Below, piece after piece: positions 1 to 17,302 of a DNA stretch of 64,000 nucleotides (positions are counted from its first letter, which is position 1; every line of letters starts with the position of its first letter). Origin of the DNA: Lumbricus rubellus (Eukaryota > Annelida > Clitellata > Crassiclitellata > Lumbricidae); assembly GCA_945859605.1 (NCBI GenBank), contig OX243815.1, forward strand, positions 29,136,981 through 29,200,980, read 5' to 3'. The notes under the pieces were generated by a model, which was given only the letters and a program-made list of their open reading frames with translations, was not told where the DNA came from and did no database searches. The position numbers and the translations under genes were made by a program.

Positions 1-46
<46 letters not shown>

Positions 47-340
47 TGTCAGTCAATCAATCAATCAATCAGTCATTCAATCAATCAACCAGTCAATCAA
101 TCAATTAATCAATCAATAAATCAACTCCCGACGAACAGAGACCTACAGGAAACAAAATCAATCAATAAATCAATCATTCAATCAATTTATTAATCAAACA
201 ATTAATCAATCAATTAATCAATCAGTCAATCAATCAATTTATTAATCAAACAATTAATCAATCAATTAATCAATCAAACAATTAATCAATCAGTCAATCA
301 ATCAATCAATTAATCAATCAATCAATCAACTCACGACGAA
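1..340. repeat. Degenerate TCAA/ATCA tetranucleotide satellite
   Basis: Runs of tcaa/atca units, interrupted twice by a partly repeated segment (acgacgaacag..acct) near 127 and 332, suggesting a higher-order duplication. The array is cut by the left window edge. Confidence 0.95.
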
Positions 341-733
341 CAGCGACCTTCAGGAAAACAAAGAACACGATAACAATGACTATAAATTAACTTCGATTAA
401 ATTCTATGAATAGGACCTACAAGTCTGAAAGGATAAACTGATCCATAATCTATTCAGTACTTTCTTATTTATAAAAACATTTAGGCCTATTGTTTTATAT
501 TTACGCTAAAATTTATGTCTATCCATTTATTCATTCGATATCTAGATTCTAGAAGGTCTCCAATGATTCTACAATGAAGTTAGCGAAGTTATGGTTCGGT
601 CAGAAATACGTACAAGAAAGATGCGGATAAATAAAGGTGTGCAAGCACCATGCGTAAATTCGCCAACACTAATTATTAATGCAAAAATAATCTAACCTTG
701 TCGACCTTTATGCGGTCACAAGTTATCTGTACG
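341..733. other. AT-rich stretch without recognised feature
   Basis: No coding signal or repeat family recognised. One taggcctat palindrome core at about 483. Confidence 0.6.
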
Positions 734-856
734 GCACTCCGTCAAAAGAGCGACCGACAAAAGAGCGCCGACAAAAGAGCGCCGACAAAAGAGCGCCGAC
801 AAAAGAGCGCCGACAAAAGAGCGCCGACAAAAGAGCGCCAACAAAAAGAGCGCCGC
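734..856. repeat. 13-bp tandem repeat (acaaaagagcgcc type)
   Basis: About eight near-perfect units of caaaagagcgccga, the last ones with small indels. Open in several frames only because of the repeat. Confidence 0.9.
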
Positions 857-921
857 TCTTAAAGAAATAATTACATCGCTGAAGAGTTGGCCTATAGGTG
901 ATAATACATGTATTATGAGCA

Positions 922-1270
922 AATAAACAGCTGAACGACGGCGACGACGACAAAGAGCAATTAAGTATAGGGCTATATACTAACGACTGCGTTCTGAAAT
1001 GTGACGGTGTCGCTCTTTAAGTATGCCTGCCACATCGGACGAAGAGACTGCAACCGCAAACAACAACATTCGCCATCATCATATTTATTTATGCAAGCAA
1101 CCAAATTCATTAATCACGATGAGTATTGAGTAGCTTACCGTATACAATATACATAGATAGAGGCTTTGTCTATAGAAGTAGAGGGATGTGCCAAATTTCG
1201 TACTGGTTCACACTCGTTATAATTATTATCTACTGCTAAACGACCATAACGACACCGTTTATAAATGCAC
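922..1270. other. No recognised feature
   Basis: Unique-looking sequence between two repeats; no domain seen in any frame. Confidence 0.5.
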
Positions 1271-1282
1271 CGCGCTTAATAG

Positions 1283-1437
1283 CAGTCATGGTAGTAGTTG
1301 TAGTAGTATATTAGCTGTAGCAGCAACAGCAGCAGCAGTAGTAGTAGTATATAGGAGCACCAGCAGCAGCAGCAGTAGTTATAGTAGTAGTAGCCGTATC
1401 AGCAGCAGCAGCAGTAGTAGTAGGAGCAGCCGCAACA
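1283..1437. repeat. Imperfect AGC/AGT triplet repeat
   Basis: Mixed agc, agt and acc triplets. The Ser/Ala/Val-rich open frames here are repeat artefacts. Confidence 0.85.
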
Positions 1438-1489
1438 GAACAGAATGTCGCTTCTGAAAGGCTCTTGCTGCAAGAAGCACTTTCTAAAT

Positions 1490-2187
1490 CAGTGATTCCC
1501 AACCTGTGTGCCGCGGCACACTAGTGTGCCGCGAGAACTTAGCAGGTGTGCCGCGGGAAAATTCTAAAATGTTATTAACCCATTAGTCCCTGACTTGTTT
1601 TTTCATGAAAGTGTGAAAACAGTGATTCAAAGCAAAACATCCGAAGCATCATTACTGCAACATCAAAACTTAAGTCAGTTGGTCTTAATCTCTCACACTG
1701 TAGCTGGTTAAGATTCTCTAAAGGGAAATCTTGATTGTTTTCCCACAGTCATTGAATCTCAGTTAAAAGAGAAAGTTGCACCTAAAATACTAAACACATT
1801 GATAGACCCACAACCAGCATTACAGCATTACTTCCATTCGCTTGCAATCGAAAATTTTTACTGGGTAACATGGGCGGAGTTGCGGAGTTTGGTTTCCGTT
1901 TGGGGGGGGGGATAAAAACTTGGGCTTTGTTTGGGGCGAAGACTCAAATTTTTTTCTTCGACCCAAAAGTTGATGTTCTTTGCGAGTATGGAGCCTCATT
2001 TCAATTTGATCTGCTGACTGACAGGACTCACTAGAGTAGGCTATTGTTTAGATAAGAGGAACATTAAAATTAGAATATTATTAAATATTAGTGACAGATT
2101 AAAAATTGATAATTATAATTAAGTGTGCCGCGAAATTTTTTATTCCTTCTTAGTGTGCCGCAAGCCAAAAAAGGTTGGGAATCACTG
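1490..2187. mobile_element. hAT-like non-autonomous element, 698 bp
   Basis: Terminal inverted repeats begin cagtgattcccaacct and end aggttgggaatcactg. An exact 8-bp target duplication TTCTAAAT flanks it (1482-1489, 2188-2195). Subterminal gtgccgcg motifs occur at both ends. It interrupts an older LINE tail: the flanks 1451-1489 and 2196-2206 rejoin to match the intact copy at about 47988-48031. A fragment of another MITE family (catgggcggag..) lies inside at about 1869. Confidence 0.92.
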
Positions 2188-2439
2188 TTCTAAATGGTCA
2201 GATAAGATAATGATGATGCTCGATACTTGCTTTGAGTTCGAATCGAAGGGATCATATTATGGATGCCTTCCTGCAGATATAAAATAACAATGTTTATATG
2301 GTGGCTGCTGAGGAGATTTGTAATGTTAATCAAAAATGTCTTAACGGGACAGACACGCGCGTTCTTCAAAGAACACTCAAGTTTATTCTCTGTCCCAAAG
2401 GTGACGACGCTATAGTGACGTTTGAGACATGCACCTCAC

Positions 2440-7694
<5,255 letters not shown>

Positions 7695-7788
7695 CTACAA
7701 TTACATGTGTACTGTATACCGTTATTGTGCACTATAGTCTGTAACACATAGCGGTGACAATTACTTTGTTTGTATGTTTGTATGTGCA

Positions 7789-7989
7789 CTTACTATAGCG
7801 TCCCTTCAAGCTCTAGCTACTCAGAGGCGCTCCCGAATGCAGAGCGAACACTGCATCGGAGTTTCACGCCCGATCGCTGAACAATAATTGTGAGTGAAGG
7901 ACTTTCCCAAGGTCCTTACTACGCGGCGAGGTGGATTCGAATCTCGAACTTTCCGGTTCCAAGACGCCACCACTACACCACCGCGACCC
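7789..7989 (-). mobile_element. tRNA-derived SINE, near full length
   Basis: On the minus strand: tRNA-like head gcggtggtgtagtggtggcg (A-box) and gattcgaatcc (B-box), body with ggtccttc..actcacaattg and gtgaaactccgatgcagtgt, then tail gggagcgcctctgagtagc..gaagggacgctata. Close relatives lie at 51672 and 54497. Confidence 0.88.
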
Positions 7990-8374
7990 AAAGTTGTGTG
8001 GTTTGAGGACACCCGTCAAACGAACTTGTACAGGTTGAATTGAATAAAAACTATTTCAGACGTATTGCCTGTTTTATGGCATATAGCCTGCTATAAGGAC
8101 TGTAGCCTACGTACAGTCAGGGCCGTTGGTCCTGAGGAGGGAACAGTGGAAATTGCATAGATCCCACCCTTAAACCTGGAGAGGGAGGACGAAGTATAAT
8201 TTTCTCCTCATTAGTGGAATTTTGGAATATTATTTTGCTCAACAAAAATTAGATTAACTGTGTGATTGCGATTCCCATATACGTGCTGTTTTATGGGCTC
8301 CTTTATAAGGGGTCTATTATCCTATGTATATGCCTAATTATAATAATTATATAGGCCGTATACACTGGTGAAGG

Positions 8375-8562
8375 CATAAGCGTACGGGAGATTTCAGTAA
8401 TGGGGGGGGGCAAAGATTGAACTTCTGCCCGAAAAATTTATCCGGCCAAAAAGTTGACGACCTTTTTTTAGTCGTCCGGGACTATTTTTGCCCAAAAATG
8501 AGACTTGCCCGAAAGTTGGGGGGGCATTTGCCCCCTCTGGACCCCCGCCTCGTACGCCTATG
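8375..8562. mobile_element. MITE, 188 bp, CATAGGCGTACG family
   Basis: Ends cataagcgtacgggag and cctcgtacgcctatg are inverted repeats. Exact 8-bp duplication GGTGAAGG flanks it (8367-8374, 8563-8570). Internal text (gcccgaaaaatttatccggcc) matches the longer copy at 29235. Confidence 0.92.
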
Positions 8563-8742
8563 GGTGAAGGACAATTATATTTCACTTCCTAAATGTCCAA
8601 ACAGATTTGTAACCCTAGTAGATGATGAGAATCGGCGAGTAGGGCCTATGTTTCTGCACTATTTGCAAAAACGTATATAGGCCTATGTCTGCTGACACAT
8701 GCTTATTGCTCTTCTCTAGGTCTACAATGTAGGCCTACTTAC

Positions 8743-8825
8743 ATTTGGCTTTGCGGATTTCACAAGAGGATATCAAACTCAAATTCGTCAGTGGCGCTTT
8801 TGTAAATAACACGCTGTTCGAAAAC
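8743..8825 (-). CDS. Possible further 5' exon of the RGS22-like gene
   Basis: Reverse strand has acceptor tatttgcag, an 83-nt open stretch (one frame reads SNSVLFTKAPLTNLSLISS) and donor gtaagtag. Splice signals are good, but the phase does not match the next certain exon (7535-7694), so either an intervening exon is missing or this is spurious. Confidence 0.3.
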
Positions 8826-9120
8826 CTGCAAATAATAATGTGTAAAGAAACTAAGTAAGTAGGCCTAAGTGAGTATATTCTGTAGGTTTAATTAGACCAG
8901 CCGCAGAACAGCAGCACTCTGGTGAACAAGCGACTGGACTGTAAGTAAATGTGGCCTAAACAATTAGCAAACACAAAAATCTATCTAAAACCAGAAATTG
9001 ACCTATAGAAAAAAGAGACCAGACTAATTAGCCTAACTGCAAGTCGTATATAGGATTTGCATATAAATACTAATTCGTCTATTAAACTTGTGATGACAAA
9101 CTATAAGCCTTATCCATTTC

Positions 9121-9228
9121 CATAGCGCCCCTTCAAGCTCTCTCAAATCAGAGGCGCTCCCGAACACAGCGCGGTCACTGCATCGGAGTTTCATGCCGAA
9201 GCGTCCGAGAAATTGCGAGTGAAGGACT
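9121..9228 (-). mobile_element. Truncated SINE
   Basis: Tail and body as in the other SINEs, ending at gcgagtgaaggact where unrelated sequence starting catgggcgcccgc (one-ended MITE-like terminus, G-rich) follows. No matching right terminus was found. Confidence 0.7.
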
Positions 9229-9239
9229 CATGGGCGCCC

Positions 9240-10081
9240 GCACAAGGGAGGGCACTTGCGGCTTGCCCCTGGAAAAAAATTTTCTTATTTTTTGACTACA
9301 ACATTTTGATTTTTCACAAAATTAATTTCTTTGCACTAAAGTGCAAATTTTAGCCCAACTACAATGCACAACAGCCAGAAATATTAAACAGGTCAATGTC
9401 ACCCGATTGGAAGTTATTTAGGCCCACGATGGAGGTTGGGAAGGGAAATAAAAGGTTCGAATCTGCAGTTCTACAAATTCCTTTTACAAAACCCTGCTAA
9501 CTAGAAAATTATTACGATCTGTTCATAATTTTTACCGGTAGCATGAGAAATACGTTGAAATAGTCGACGAAAATCTTGTCCCTGAGCAGCTGAAAGAAGT
9601 TTGCCTCGGAGATTCCTAAGGAATTAAAACAGATTATTGTCAAATTAAATAGAAAAATATGTTGCTAATATGTAACATAACTGAAATACCGTTTTCTAAA
9701 TTTATATGCTGCTTCCATGTAGGCCTACAGTACACTTAAAAATAAGATGGGACCTATCGCTCACAAGCCTCACATGCATAGACCGCATTATTTTGTCTCT
9801 AAACCCTGTAACATAGACTAGCCTATACCGAGTGTGCATTTGACGAATGTAGGCTACAGTATAGTCATGGAACAAATTTTGTGTTTTCATTTCAGATGGC
9901 TTCCATTTGAATATGGCCGCAGCGTAAGAGAATAGTTGAGTATTGTCGGCAATTAATTACCTGGGGTGGGAGCTGAAATCTGCACGAATACCTATTCGTG
10001 CAGATTTGTAAAGGTTTTGAGGCAATTTGAATTTGATTTTTAATCACTCAGCTGCATGGTAAAAACTCTACTTCGTTTGAG
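9240..10081. other. No recognised gene
   Basis: AT-rich sequence. Contains short inverted copies of a 14-bp segment near 9982 and 10000 (tgcacgaatac/gtattcgtgca) that could form a hairpin. Confidence 0.5.
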
Positions 10082-10091
10082 TTTCGCTTAC

Positions 10092-10134
10092 CATCAGCAG
10101 CGATGGACGTATTAGAAGATGAGTCGTCCTTCAT
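10092..10134 (-). CDS. Possible start exon of the RGS22-like gene
   Basis: Reverse strand reads ATG AAG GAC GAC and on through TCT/AAT/ACG codons to a donor g|gtaagcg, giving MKDDSSSNTSIAAD plus 1 nt. The start codon occupies 10134-10132. It is plausible because of its position 5' of the gene and its good donor. It does not splice in frame directly to the candidate exon at 8743-8825, so an exon may be missing. Confidence 0.3.
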
Positions 10135-10316
10135 AGTCTCTCTTGATGACCAGACGAACAACTATGTCATGTCCTTCGAATTGATCTATTTGAAAAGGAC
10201 GGAAATTGGACACTGAGTAAGGTGATGACAATTTGACAAGGACAATATTACCACGATCGAAATGATGATGAGTTTACAAGTTCGTGGCAACGATTGAATG
10301 GGCTATAGCCTTTAAA

Positions 10317-10522
<206 letters not shown>

Positions 10523-10539
10523 AAGATGATGATTTTTCA

Positions 10540-11130
10540 TTGACGTGATTGATCTCTTAAGTTCCGCAAAATTGAATCTGCATGGGATCCATTCCCGGCA
10601 TGCACTTCAGTTGTCGCCAAAAATATTTTCTCTTCGCCAATCAGCCGCAAAACCAATTAATGACTTTTGGAATCAAGCTACAGCATCAACTTGTAGATCC
10701 AAGCCCATAATGTATAGGCTACTCAGGTTTTTTCATTGCTCTGTCACCAACAGAAATAAGTTTGGCAAGGCAACACTTGAAGAGAGCTTCAGTGCATAAA
10801 TTTATGTAGGCCTATCTGCTTCATCGGTCTTGCCATGAATCCTGATAAGTCTGAGGCAGTTATCGTGTTTTACTCACGCCTATGACTGCAGCGATCTTTC
10901 CCTTCTCATTCCAGAGTTTGACCTTGGTCAGTGGTCACCTTACTGCAACTTGTTCTACTTTAAAAATCTGTTAGAATACTTATTTGGGGCAACTTCGGAT
11001 TGCAATACGCCACATTCCAATTCCACACTAAATCCTTTGTTTTCAACATTTCAGATCCTAGGCTACTTCACACAAGGTCAATCTGCTCTTACACGAAGGA
11101 GGAAATTAATGTCGCAGACCGCATAGCATG
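10540..11130. other. No recognised gene
   Basis: Several short open frames but no domain. The last third merges into a possible LINE fragment. Confidence 0.5.
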
Positions 11131-11350
11131 CAGTTGCTCTCTGATGCCTGCTCTCCCCTCGATAATGTCAACTGCTGTGTTTGCAAAAACAAATCAAGAA
11201 GTCAACAGTGCAAAAACATTCTCTGGCTCGCGTAGTTCTGTGTGCATCTTCTTATCCAAGCGTATTAATCCCGCTCTGTTCGTTACACTGGCTTCCTGTC
11301 GAACTTCTTCCGCTTCTCGACCGCCTGCCGCCCACAAAGAATCTTGACAC
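11130..11350 (+). mobile_element. Possible LINE pol fragment
   Basis: One frame reads LARVVLCASS, then SLHWLPVELLP, reminiscent of the 'LHWLPV..RI' segment near the C-terminus of CR1/L2 pol proteins. Short and decayed. Confidence 0.4.
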
Positions 11351-11478
11351 TTAGGGGCCGTCCATAAAGGACTGTTATAAATAGCCGTGGTGTTGAAATA
11401 TCCTGCGTAACTCTCCCATGCACTGGCTGTTCTCTGCCAGTGCCAGTCCCAAGCCTGGATAAAGGAGGAGGACGACTC

Positions 11479-11730
11479 GGCGAAACTGCACAATCGGGGA
11501 CCGCTATTAATAGATCTTACGTAATATTTTCAATTTGTTGGACAGAGTGACGACACTAACCCTAATGCTAACCCTAACCGACCCTCACGACGCCTAACCT
11601 GAGCCCTAACCGACCCTCACGACGCCTAACCTGAGCCCTAACCGACCCTCACGACGCCTAACCTGAACCCTAACCGACCCTCACGACGCCTAAATCTATT
11701 AATAGCGGTCCCCGATTGTGCAGTTTCGCC
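11479..11730. mobile_element. MITE, 252 bp, with internal 32-bp satellite
   Basis: Perfect 37-bp inverted repeats start ggcgaaactgcacaatcg and end cgattgtgcagtttcgcc. 8-bp duplication GACGACTC flanks (11471-11478, 11731-11738). The interior is about four copies of a 32-bp unit (ccctaaccgaccctcacgac..). Confidence 0.95.
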
Positions 11731-11739
11731 GACGACTCT

Positions 11740-13857
11740 AATCATCATTGTTATGGCAGTGTCGTTAAACATGTAGCCTAGGCCTAGCAAATATCCTGCC
11801 TTCATTGAAAGTTTATTCCAATCCAAGCTTAGTGCAACAAATAATTAGGCCTAAGATATTCAAGTGATGTTGAGAAAGTAAAGACATACAATTCATATAA
11901 ATCCAAGAATCGGTGCAATTGCCTTGCTACCCAAAACGCCTTCCCGACAAATGCGCATCTGATAATTTTATAATTGATGTCTAAAGATGCAACATTTGAA
12001 TTAATTATCTGAATCAACAACTTCTGACATTTAAAAAGTACAACTTTCACTTGAACTTTGCTGGCAGCAAATCAGCGCTCTGCAGTCAAAGCCCAGTCTA
12101 AAATGTGTAGGCTAACGGTGCAATAATAATATTATGACGTGACGTTAGCTAATGAATGATGTCATGTTGGCCTAACTGTAACTACGACGGATTTTTTTTA
12201 ATCGCATGGCGATTGTGTTAATTATAGGTTTACAACTTCAACTTGTTTATTGATCCCAAGAATATCAAACAGACAATTGTGCATTCATAATAGTAGGCAT
12301 ACACAAAGTGATTAATTGCAGTTAACAATTGCGATGGTATATAGCTTAGTGTACAATCATTACTGTGAAATGTAGGGAGCAATAGGCTACCCATGCATAA
12401 TCAGGGCAGTCACGAGCCTCAAAACTGTTGTTAGGTTTTATGAGCAAGATAGCCTATAGACCTAGGCCTAGGCTATATATAGCGTCTTCCTCATCCGTAT
12501 AGGCCTATTAATTCATTCACACTGTATTATTAGGCTATTATAAGAGGGAGGAGGGCGAGAGAGAGGACGGACATGCAAATATCGGTTGGCCTAATTGACT
12601 TCTGACATCAAGCTTTATTAGACTAGCATACATAGATGCCCATGGCCCCATTATTTTTTTATCGCGCTCCCAAAGGTTAGCTTTTTAAATGTAGGCCCTG
12701 GCCCTAGCCTAGCTATATAGGTATCCAAATTAGGCTGTCTTCATCATAGGCCTAAATCTTTTTATCGCAATTCTCCCTCCTCCGCTTCTAAGCTCTGCTC
12801 CATCCCACTCTCTCAATCGCCGATATTTTAGGTTCATTCTTCTCAAACAAAGTCTCATCCCTTCGTTTCACATTGCAGTCTTTAGATCTTAATGTAGATT
12901 CACAGTCCACCCACCAGCACTGATTTCCTTCCTCTCCAAACCCACCCTGTCACTCAACTAACTTGTCGCTTACATAAAATCTCGTGCGGGTAATTATAAC
13001 TATTGACTTCTCATCTGGTGCCTATAGCAGCTTATGTGCCAAGTGGGCTGATGGGCTAGCTAGCCCAAACCCATAATAGGGCCTATATGCCTATCCTATA
13101 TAATTTTTTGATGGGTTGTGTATGGGCAGAGAAACTTCCGCCAGCACTATTGCAAATAATTTTTATTGGTCTATGACCTACATGTAGGCCTACATGTAGT
13201 ATGATCCATCCGAATCAAATCAAATCAAATCAAATCAAATCAGTTTATTCTGAGAATGAACAAGACAAACAAAACAAAACCAAGGTATACTGCAAAGAAA
13301 AATACTAGGCTACACAGTAGGCCCTACACATAAATAAAAATTAATGTTCGCAGGACACCTTGATAGTGTAAACGGTGAACACTCAGAAAGGGTCATCCAG
13401 AAAGGGACAGGTCCCGCTAACCTGGATAACCCCTGAACGTAAAATGTAAGTCAAGATGGTGAGGTTAGAGATATAAACAGAAAATGGAATTTTTTTAAAA
13501 AGAAAATACCAGAAAAGAAATCAATGTGGCATAAAATCACATGATCAAAAAAAGCCTTTGGCAACAAGCCAAAAAAACAACAACATAAAAAATACAAACA
13601 AAAAAAACAAAGCAAAACCAAAAAATAAGCAACAAACATATTAAGTCAGTAATGGCAACCTGAATCATTAAGCACATGTAAGGTGGAACATGTAAGGAGG
13701 AACTCGATCACCGCAACCTCACATCTTGCCATCTCTACGTAGGCCTAGGGCTATGGGCCTACACAGGTCTTTGACTTGAAACTGAAAACACGGCTTTACC
13801 ACAATAATATTCCTATCCTGATTTCTCCACTTGACCATGCACTTCCCCTAACTTAAA
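11740..13857. other. Gene-free stretch rich in TAGGCCTA palindromes
   Basis: No coding domain seen. Contains an AAATC pentanucleotide run (13211-13241) and a purine-rich A-tract region about 13480-13640. At least ten aggcct cores occur. Confidence 0.55.
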
Positions 13858-13865
13858 CCTCCGGA

Positions 13866-14015
13866 CAGTGTGAGAATTGTGAAAAAATAACTGGGGGGGG
13901 GGGGCTGGCCTATGATAAACTTGGAATTGGGGTATGAAAGCATACTTTAACATGGGGCTCTAAGAAAGACTGGGGGTTGAAAAAACCCCAAACCCCCGGC
14001 GCAATTCTCGCCCTG
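13866..14015. mobile_element. Small MITE-like element, 150 bp
   Basis: Ends cagtgtgagaattgtg and cgcaattctcgccctg are imperfect inverted repeats with subterminal G and C runs. The flanking 8-mers (cctccgga, cctcgatc) agree only in part. Confidence 0.55.
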
Positions 14016-14161
14016 CCTCGATCCGGGCCATGGTCGATCGTTTCAACTCTAAAACATCACCCACGCATTCCACGCTAGCCGTCTCTCTATAGGGCCTAGG
14101 CTATTTGCCTGCCTGACTCTTTATCATGACACCCGGTATATCGATTTTTGTTCGATGGAGG

Positions 14162-14603
14162 CAGTGGCGTAGCAAGTTGTTTGGGGCCCCTGTGCAGGGT
14201 TTCGGTGGCGGCCCCTTCAGTGCGTGAACATCCTCGATTTCAAATAAAAAGGTTGCGCAAAAACGCCTCTTTTGATATAGACACTGCATATTTCGCACTC
14301 GAAATTAAATAGGGGGCCTATATAATTAGCTTATCACAATTGTTTTTATTATTTTCTCTCATTTAGGCCTATATTTTATAAAACATTTTGTATTTCTTCA
14401 GTCTACCAGAGAAAATGGAATTAGAGCTTAAACCAATGACACTTTTGAATGTGTAGGCCTACGCCAAACTTGTAGGCTAGACTTGACTAGTCTACGTTCT
14501 GAATATTCAGAAAGTAAAATATTGACTCTGACCGCCGGGGGCCCCTTACTGCCGGGGGCCCACGTGCACTGCACAGGCTGCACGCCCTATGGCTACGCCA
14601 CTG
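14162..14603. mobile_element. hAT-like MITE, 442 bp, CAGTGGCGTAGC family
   Basis: 12-bp perfect inverted repeats (cagtggcgtagc / gctacgccactg), subterminal ggggcccc-type runs and an exact 8-bp duplication GATGGAGG (14154-14161, 14604-14611). Confidence 0.93.
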
Positions 14604-14611
14604 GATGGAGG

Positions 14612-15805
14612 GCCTTTGAATAAGCTGGTTCCCGCAGATTTGCGTTTGTAGGCGCTGTAAGAGTTTCGACTTTTCGATTACGTTCACGATTAGCCTACTT
14701 ACTAACGCCTAGCTATGAATACGCTTACGTAATTGTATAGATGGCAGCACCTAAGATGTTTCAGTTTCTATCACAGTATGTAGTCCATGTTTCTTTTTAA
14801 AAGTCGATCAAAATGGTGGTTTTTGTGCACAATAATAATAATATTCGTAGTTGTGCGATAATTTTGTTTTTACGGACGAAATTTTGACGATTGTTTGCTG
14901 GTAGTTCATGTATTACAGAAACGAGAAAGGTTTGTCATTTGAAATTTCTAGGTGTTTATCCTCTATCTCGTTTGGCCATTAATTCTTTTTTTAGAATGTT
15001 TTTTCATCATCAACCGATGTCAATCACATCTGGCAATAAAAAACTCACCATGTTACAGTCGTGTATTATTAGTAACCAAGCAATGGTGGACGAGGGTTAT
15101 TGTTAACATGGACTAAATTGGCTATTTTTTAAGTGGATTGTAGTCCGACAACTCGACTCTGATATACTTTAGTGTCTTTACTAACGATGGTGCCCTATGC
15201 AAGACACTGAGTTATTTGTCGGTGTCGGAATAGATTCTTAGGTCCTTGGAACTCCGCTTGAATGGACTGAGCATCAGCTGTTTTGGCAAATATGTGATTA
15301 AACTTGTTATTTTAGAATTCTGTAAAAAAATGTTCGAAGTACTTTGGTGTTATGAGCGTAAAGTAAATCTGATTACTCAAGTAAAGATGTGTTATTAAGA
15401 CTGCCAACGATCCCGGATTCGCCGGGACTGCCCTCGAATCGAACTTGTGCGACCTGTGTCCTGCATTGATTTGAGATTGTCCCGAAATTTCGTGTAGATA
15501 TTCACCACCTAAATCTAATGTTGTTCTTGTGTTCTCATGCTAAACTGGACTAGTTATGTGATTAATTTTGCGCTCTTCAGCTCTTCACTATGCGTTGTTC
15601 ACTCAACATTGGATGTTAGACGGTACTGGGTTAAAGTCTTCAGAACTTTACAAACAGCAGGCTGTTACTCAGCATTGTGTCCTACGAACTGTCAGTTTTT
15701 CCAACACTTTTTGTGAGACAGTGTTCATCATTTTGGACAGATTCTTGTCTAACAATCATAATTATCTGAGCATTAACCTTTTAAAAGCAAAACTTAAAAA
15801 AATAT
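14612..15805. other. No recognised feature
   Basis: AT-rich sequence with no domain. It spans the point after which TAGGCCTA cores become rare. Confidence 0.5.
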
Positions 15806-15813
15806 GATGTTTG

Positions 15814-16659
15814 GGTAAAGTTCTAGGACGCCGCGGTAGCAAGTAAACATCATGGCGACCAAAGATCCGCTCGTAATAGAGCGCGTCCACGTGACGGCAA
15901 AAAGTAACCCAATATTTTCACGGACTGCGGTCATGTATACGCCAATGTCTTCGCGAAAGTAAGTAAGTAAAAATACCATGGACAGGTTATTTTCATAAAT
16001 ATTAATACGCTTAAATAAGCTAAAATAGAAGTGTATACCGCGAGCGCTGTCACGTGCGGCACTGCGGCTATCAATAGCCCAATGTTTTCAACAGCCTACG
16101 TCTATAAATAGTCCAAGTGCGTAAGTAAGTAAGTAAAAGTAACACGTGTTTAATTATCTTCATTTTTTCTCCCTTTTGTGGGGGGGGGGGGGGGCGGGCT
16201 AATGGCAGGCGGTTATACAAGAGGGTAATGGACGAAGACTAAAGTCCGCGAAACATGAGTCTCTTGTTCTGTGAAATTATTAAGCTTCTAATTATTTATT
16301 CTTTAATTATTAAAAGAATCAGAATTTAATCTGCACTGGCATGCTTACTTACGCACTTGGACTATTTATAGACGTAGGCTGTTGAAAACATTGGGCTATT
16401 GATAGCCGCAGTGCCGCACGTGACAGCGCTCGCGGTATACACTTCTATTTTAGCTTATTTAAGCGTATTAATATTTATGAAAATAACCTGTCCATGGTAT
16501 TTTTACTTACTTACTTTCGCGAAGACATTGGCGTATACATGACCGTAGTCCGCGAAAATATTGGGCTACTTTTTGCCGTCACGTGGACGCACTCTATTAC
16601 GAGCGGATCTTTGGTCGCCATGATGTTTACTTGCTACCGCGGCGTCCTAGAACTTTACC
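15814..16659. mobile_element. Fold-back transposon with 316-bp inverted arms
   Basis: Arms 15814-16129 and 16344-16659 are equal in length and differ at only a handful of bases. The 214-bp spacer contains a long G run. Exact 8-bp duplication GATGTTTG flanks it (15806-15813, 16660-16667). Termini read ggtaaagttctaggac. The arms contain gtaagtaagtaa repeats and caatag palindromes. No coding capacity. Confidence 0.95.
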
Positions 16660-16667
16660 GATGTTTG

Positions 16668-17300
16668 TGTTGAGTTCTAAGACTTTGCATGCGCTGATGT
16701 TGAACTGATAATGGTATCAACTCAGAAGAAGTAGGCCTGTGAATTTAAGCGAAGTTCTGCTCTCCCGCCACAGATGACTTCTACAATCTGGATTCTGCAT
16801 ACATGTTTTTTGTCTATATTATGAACTTTGCTTGTGTCGGAACCCATAAGCCTGGTTACTGGAGTTTAATAAACATTTTTCTTAAATTTGATTTATAGGC
16901 CACTTCATTTTTACATGTAATGATGCGGCCACGGTTAAATTGGTAACAGAATATGTCTAGTGACTGCCTGAATCTCGGAATGTCAAAGTCAAAATTTGGC
17001 ACAGCATTCATGATGCATGCTAGTAAGTGTGTTGGGTGACGTCAGGATGCAAAACTTAAGGTTGAAAAAGTCATGTCTTTAGAATGAAAGGCTTTATGGG
17101 AAGCTAAGAATTGAGTTTTCATAAAGAAGATTTTGAATATTTCTTGAATGTGCGATATGTGTGTGGGTAGTATCTTCCACATTAGTGAACCTGGCGGGTA
17201 GCGATTTAGTAAGCCAGAAGCAGAATTTTAGAAAGCAGGTTTGAAGTAACATGTATATATATATATTATATAATATACATAATAAATTTACATATAAATC
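16668..17300. other. No recognised feature
   Basis: Unique-looking AT-rich DNA ending in a short TA-rich run (17253-17290). Confidence 0.5.
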
Positions 17301-17302
17301 TA

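Noticed and set aside
11525..11700. Interstitial telomere-like ccctaa repeats
   Set aside because: The unit is 32 bp with ccctaa only once; it is the internal satellite of a MITE.
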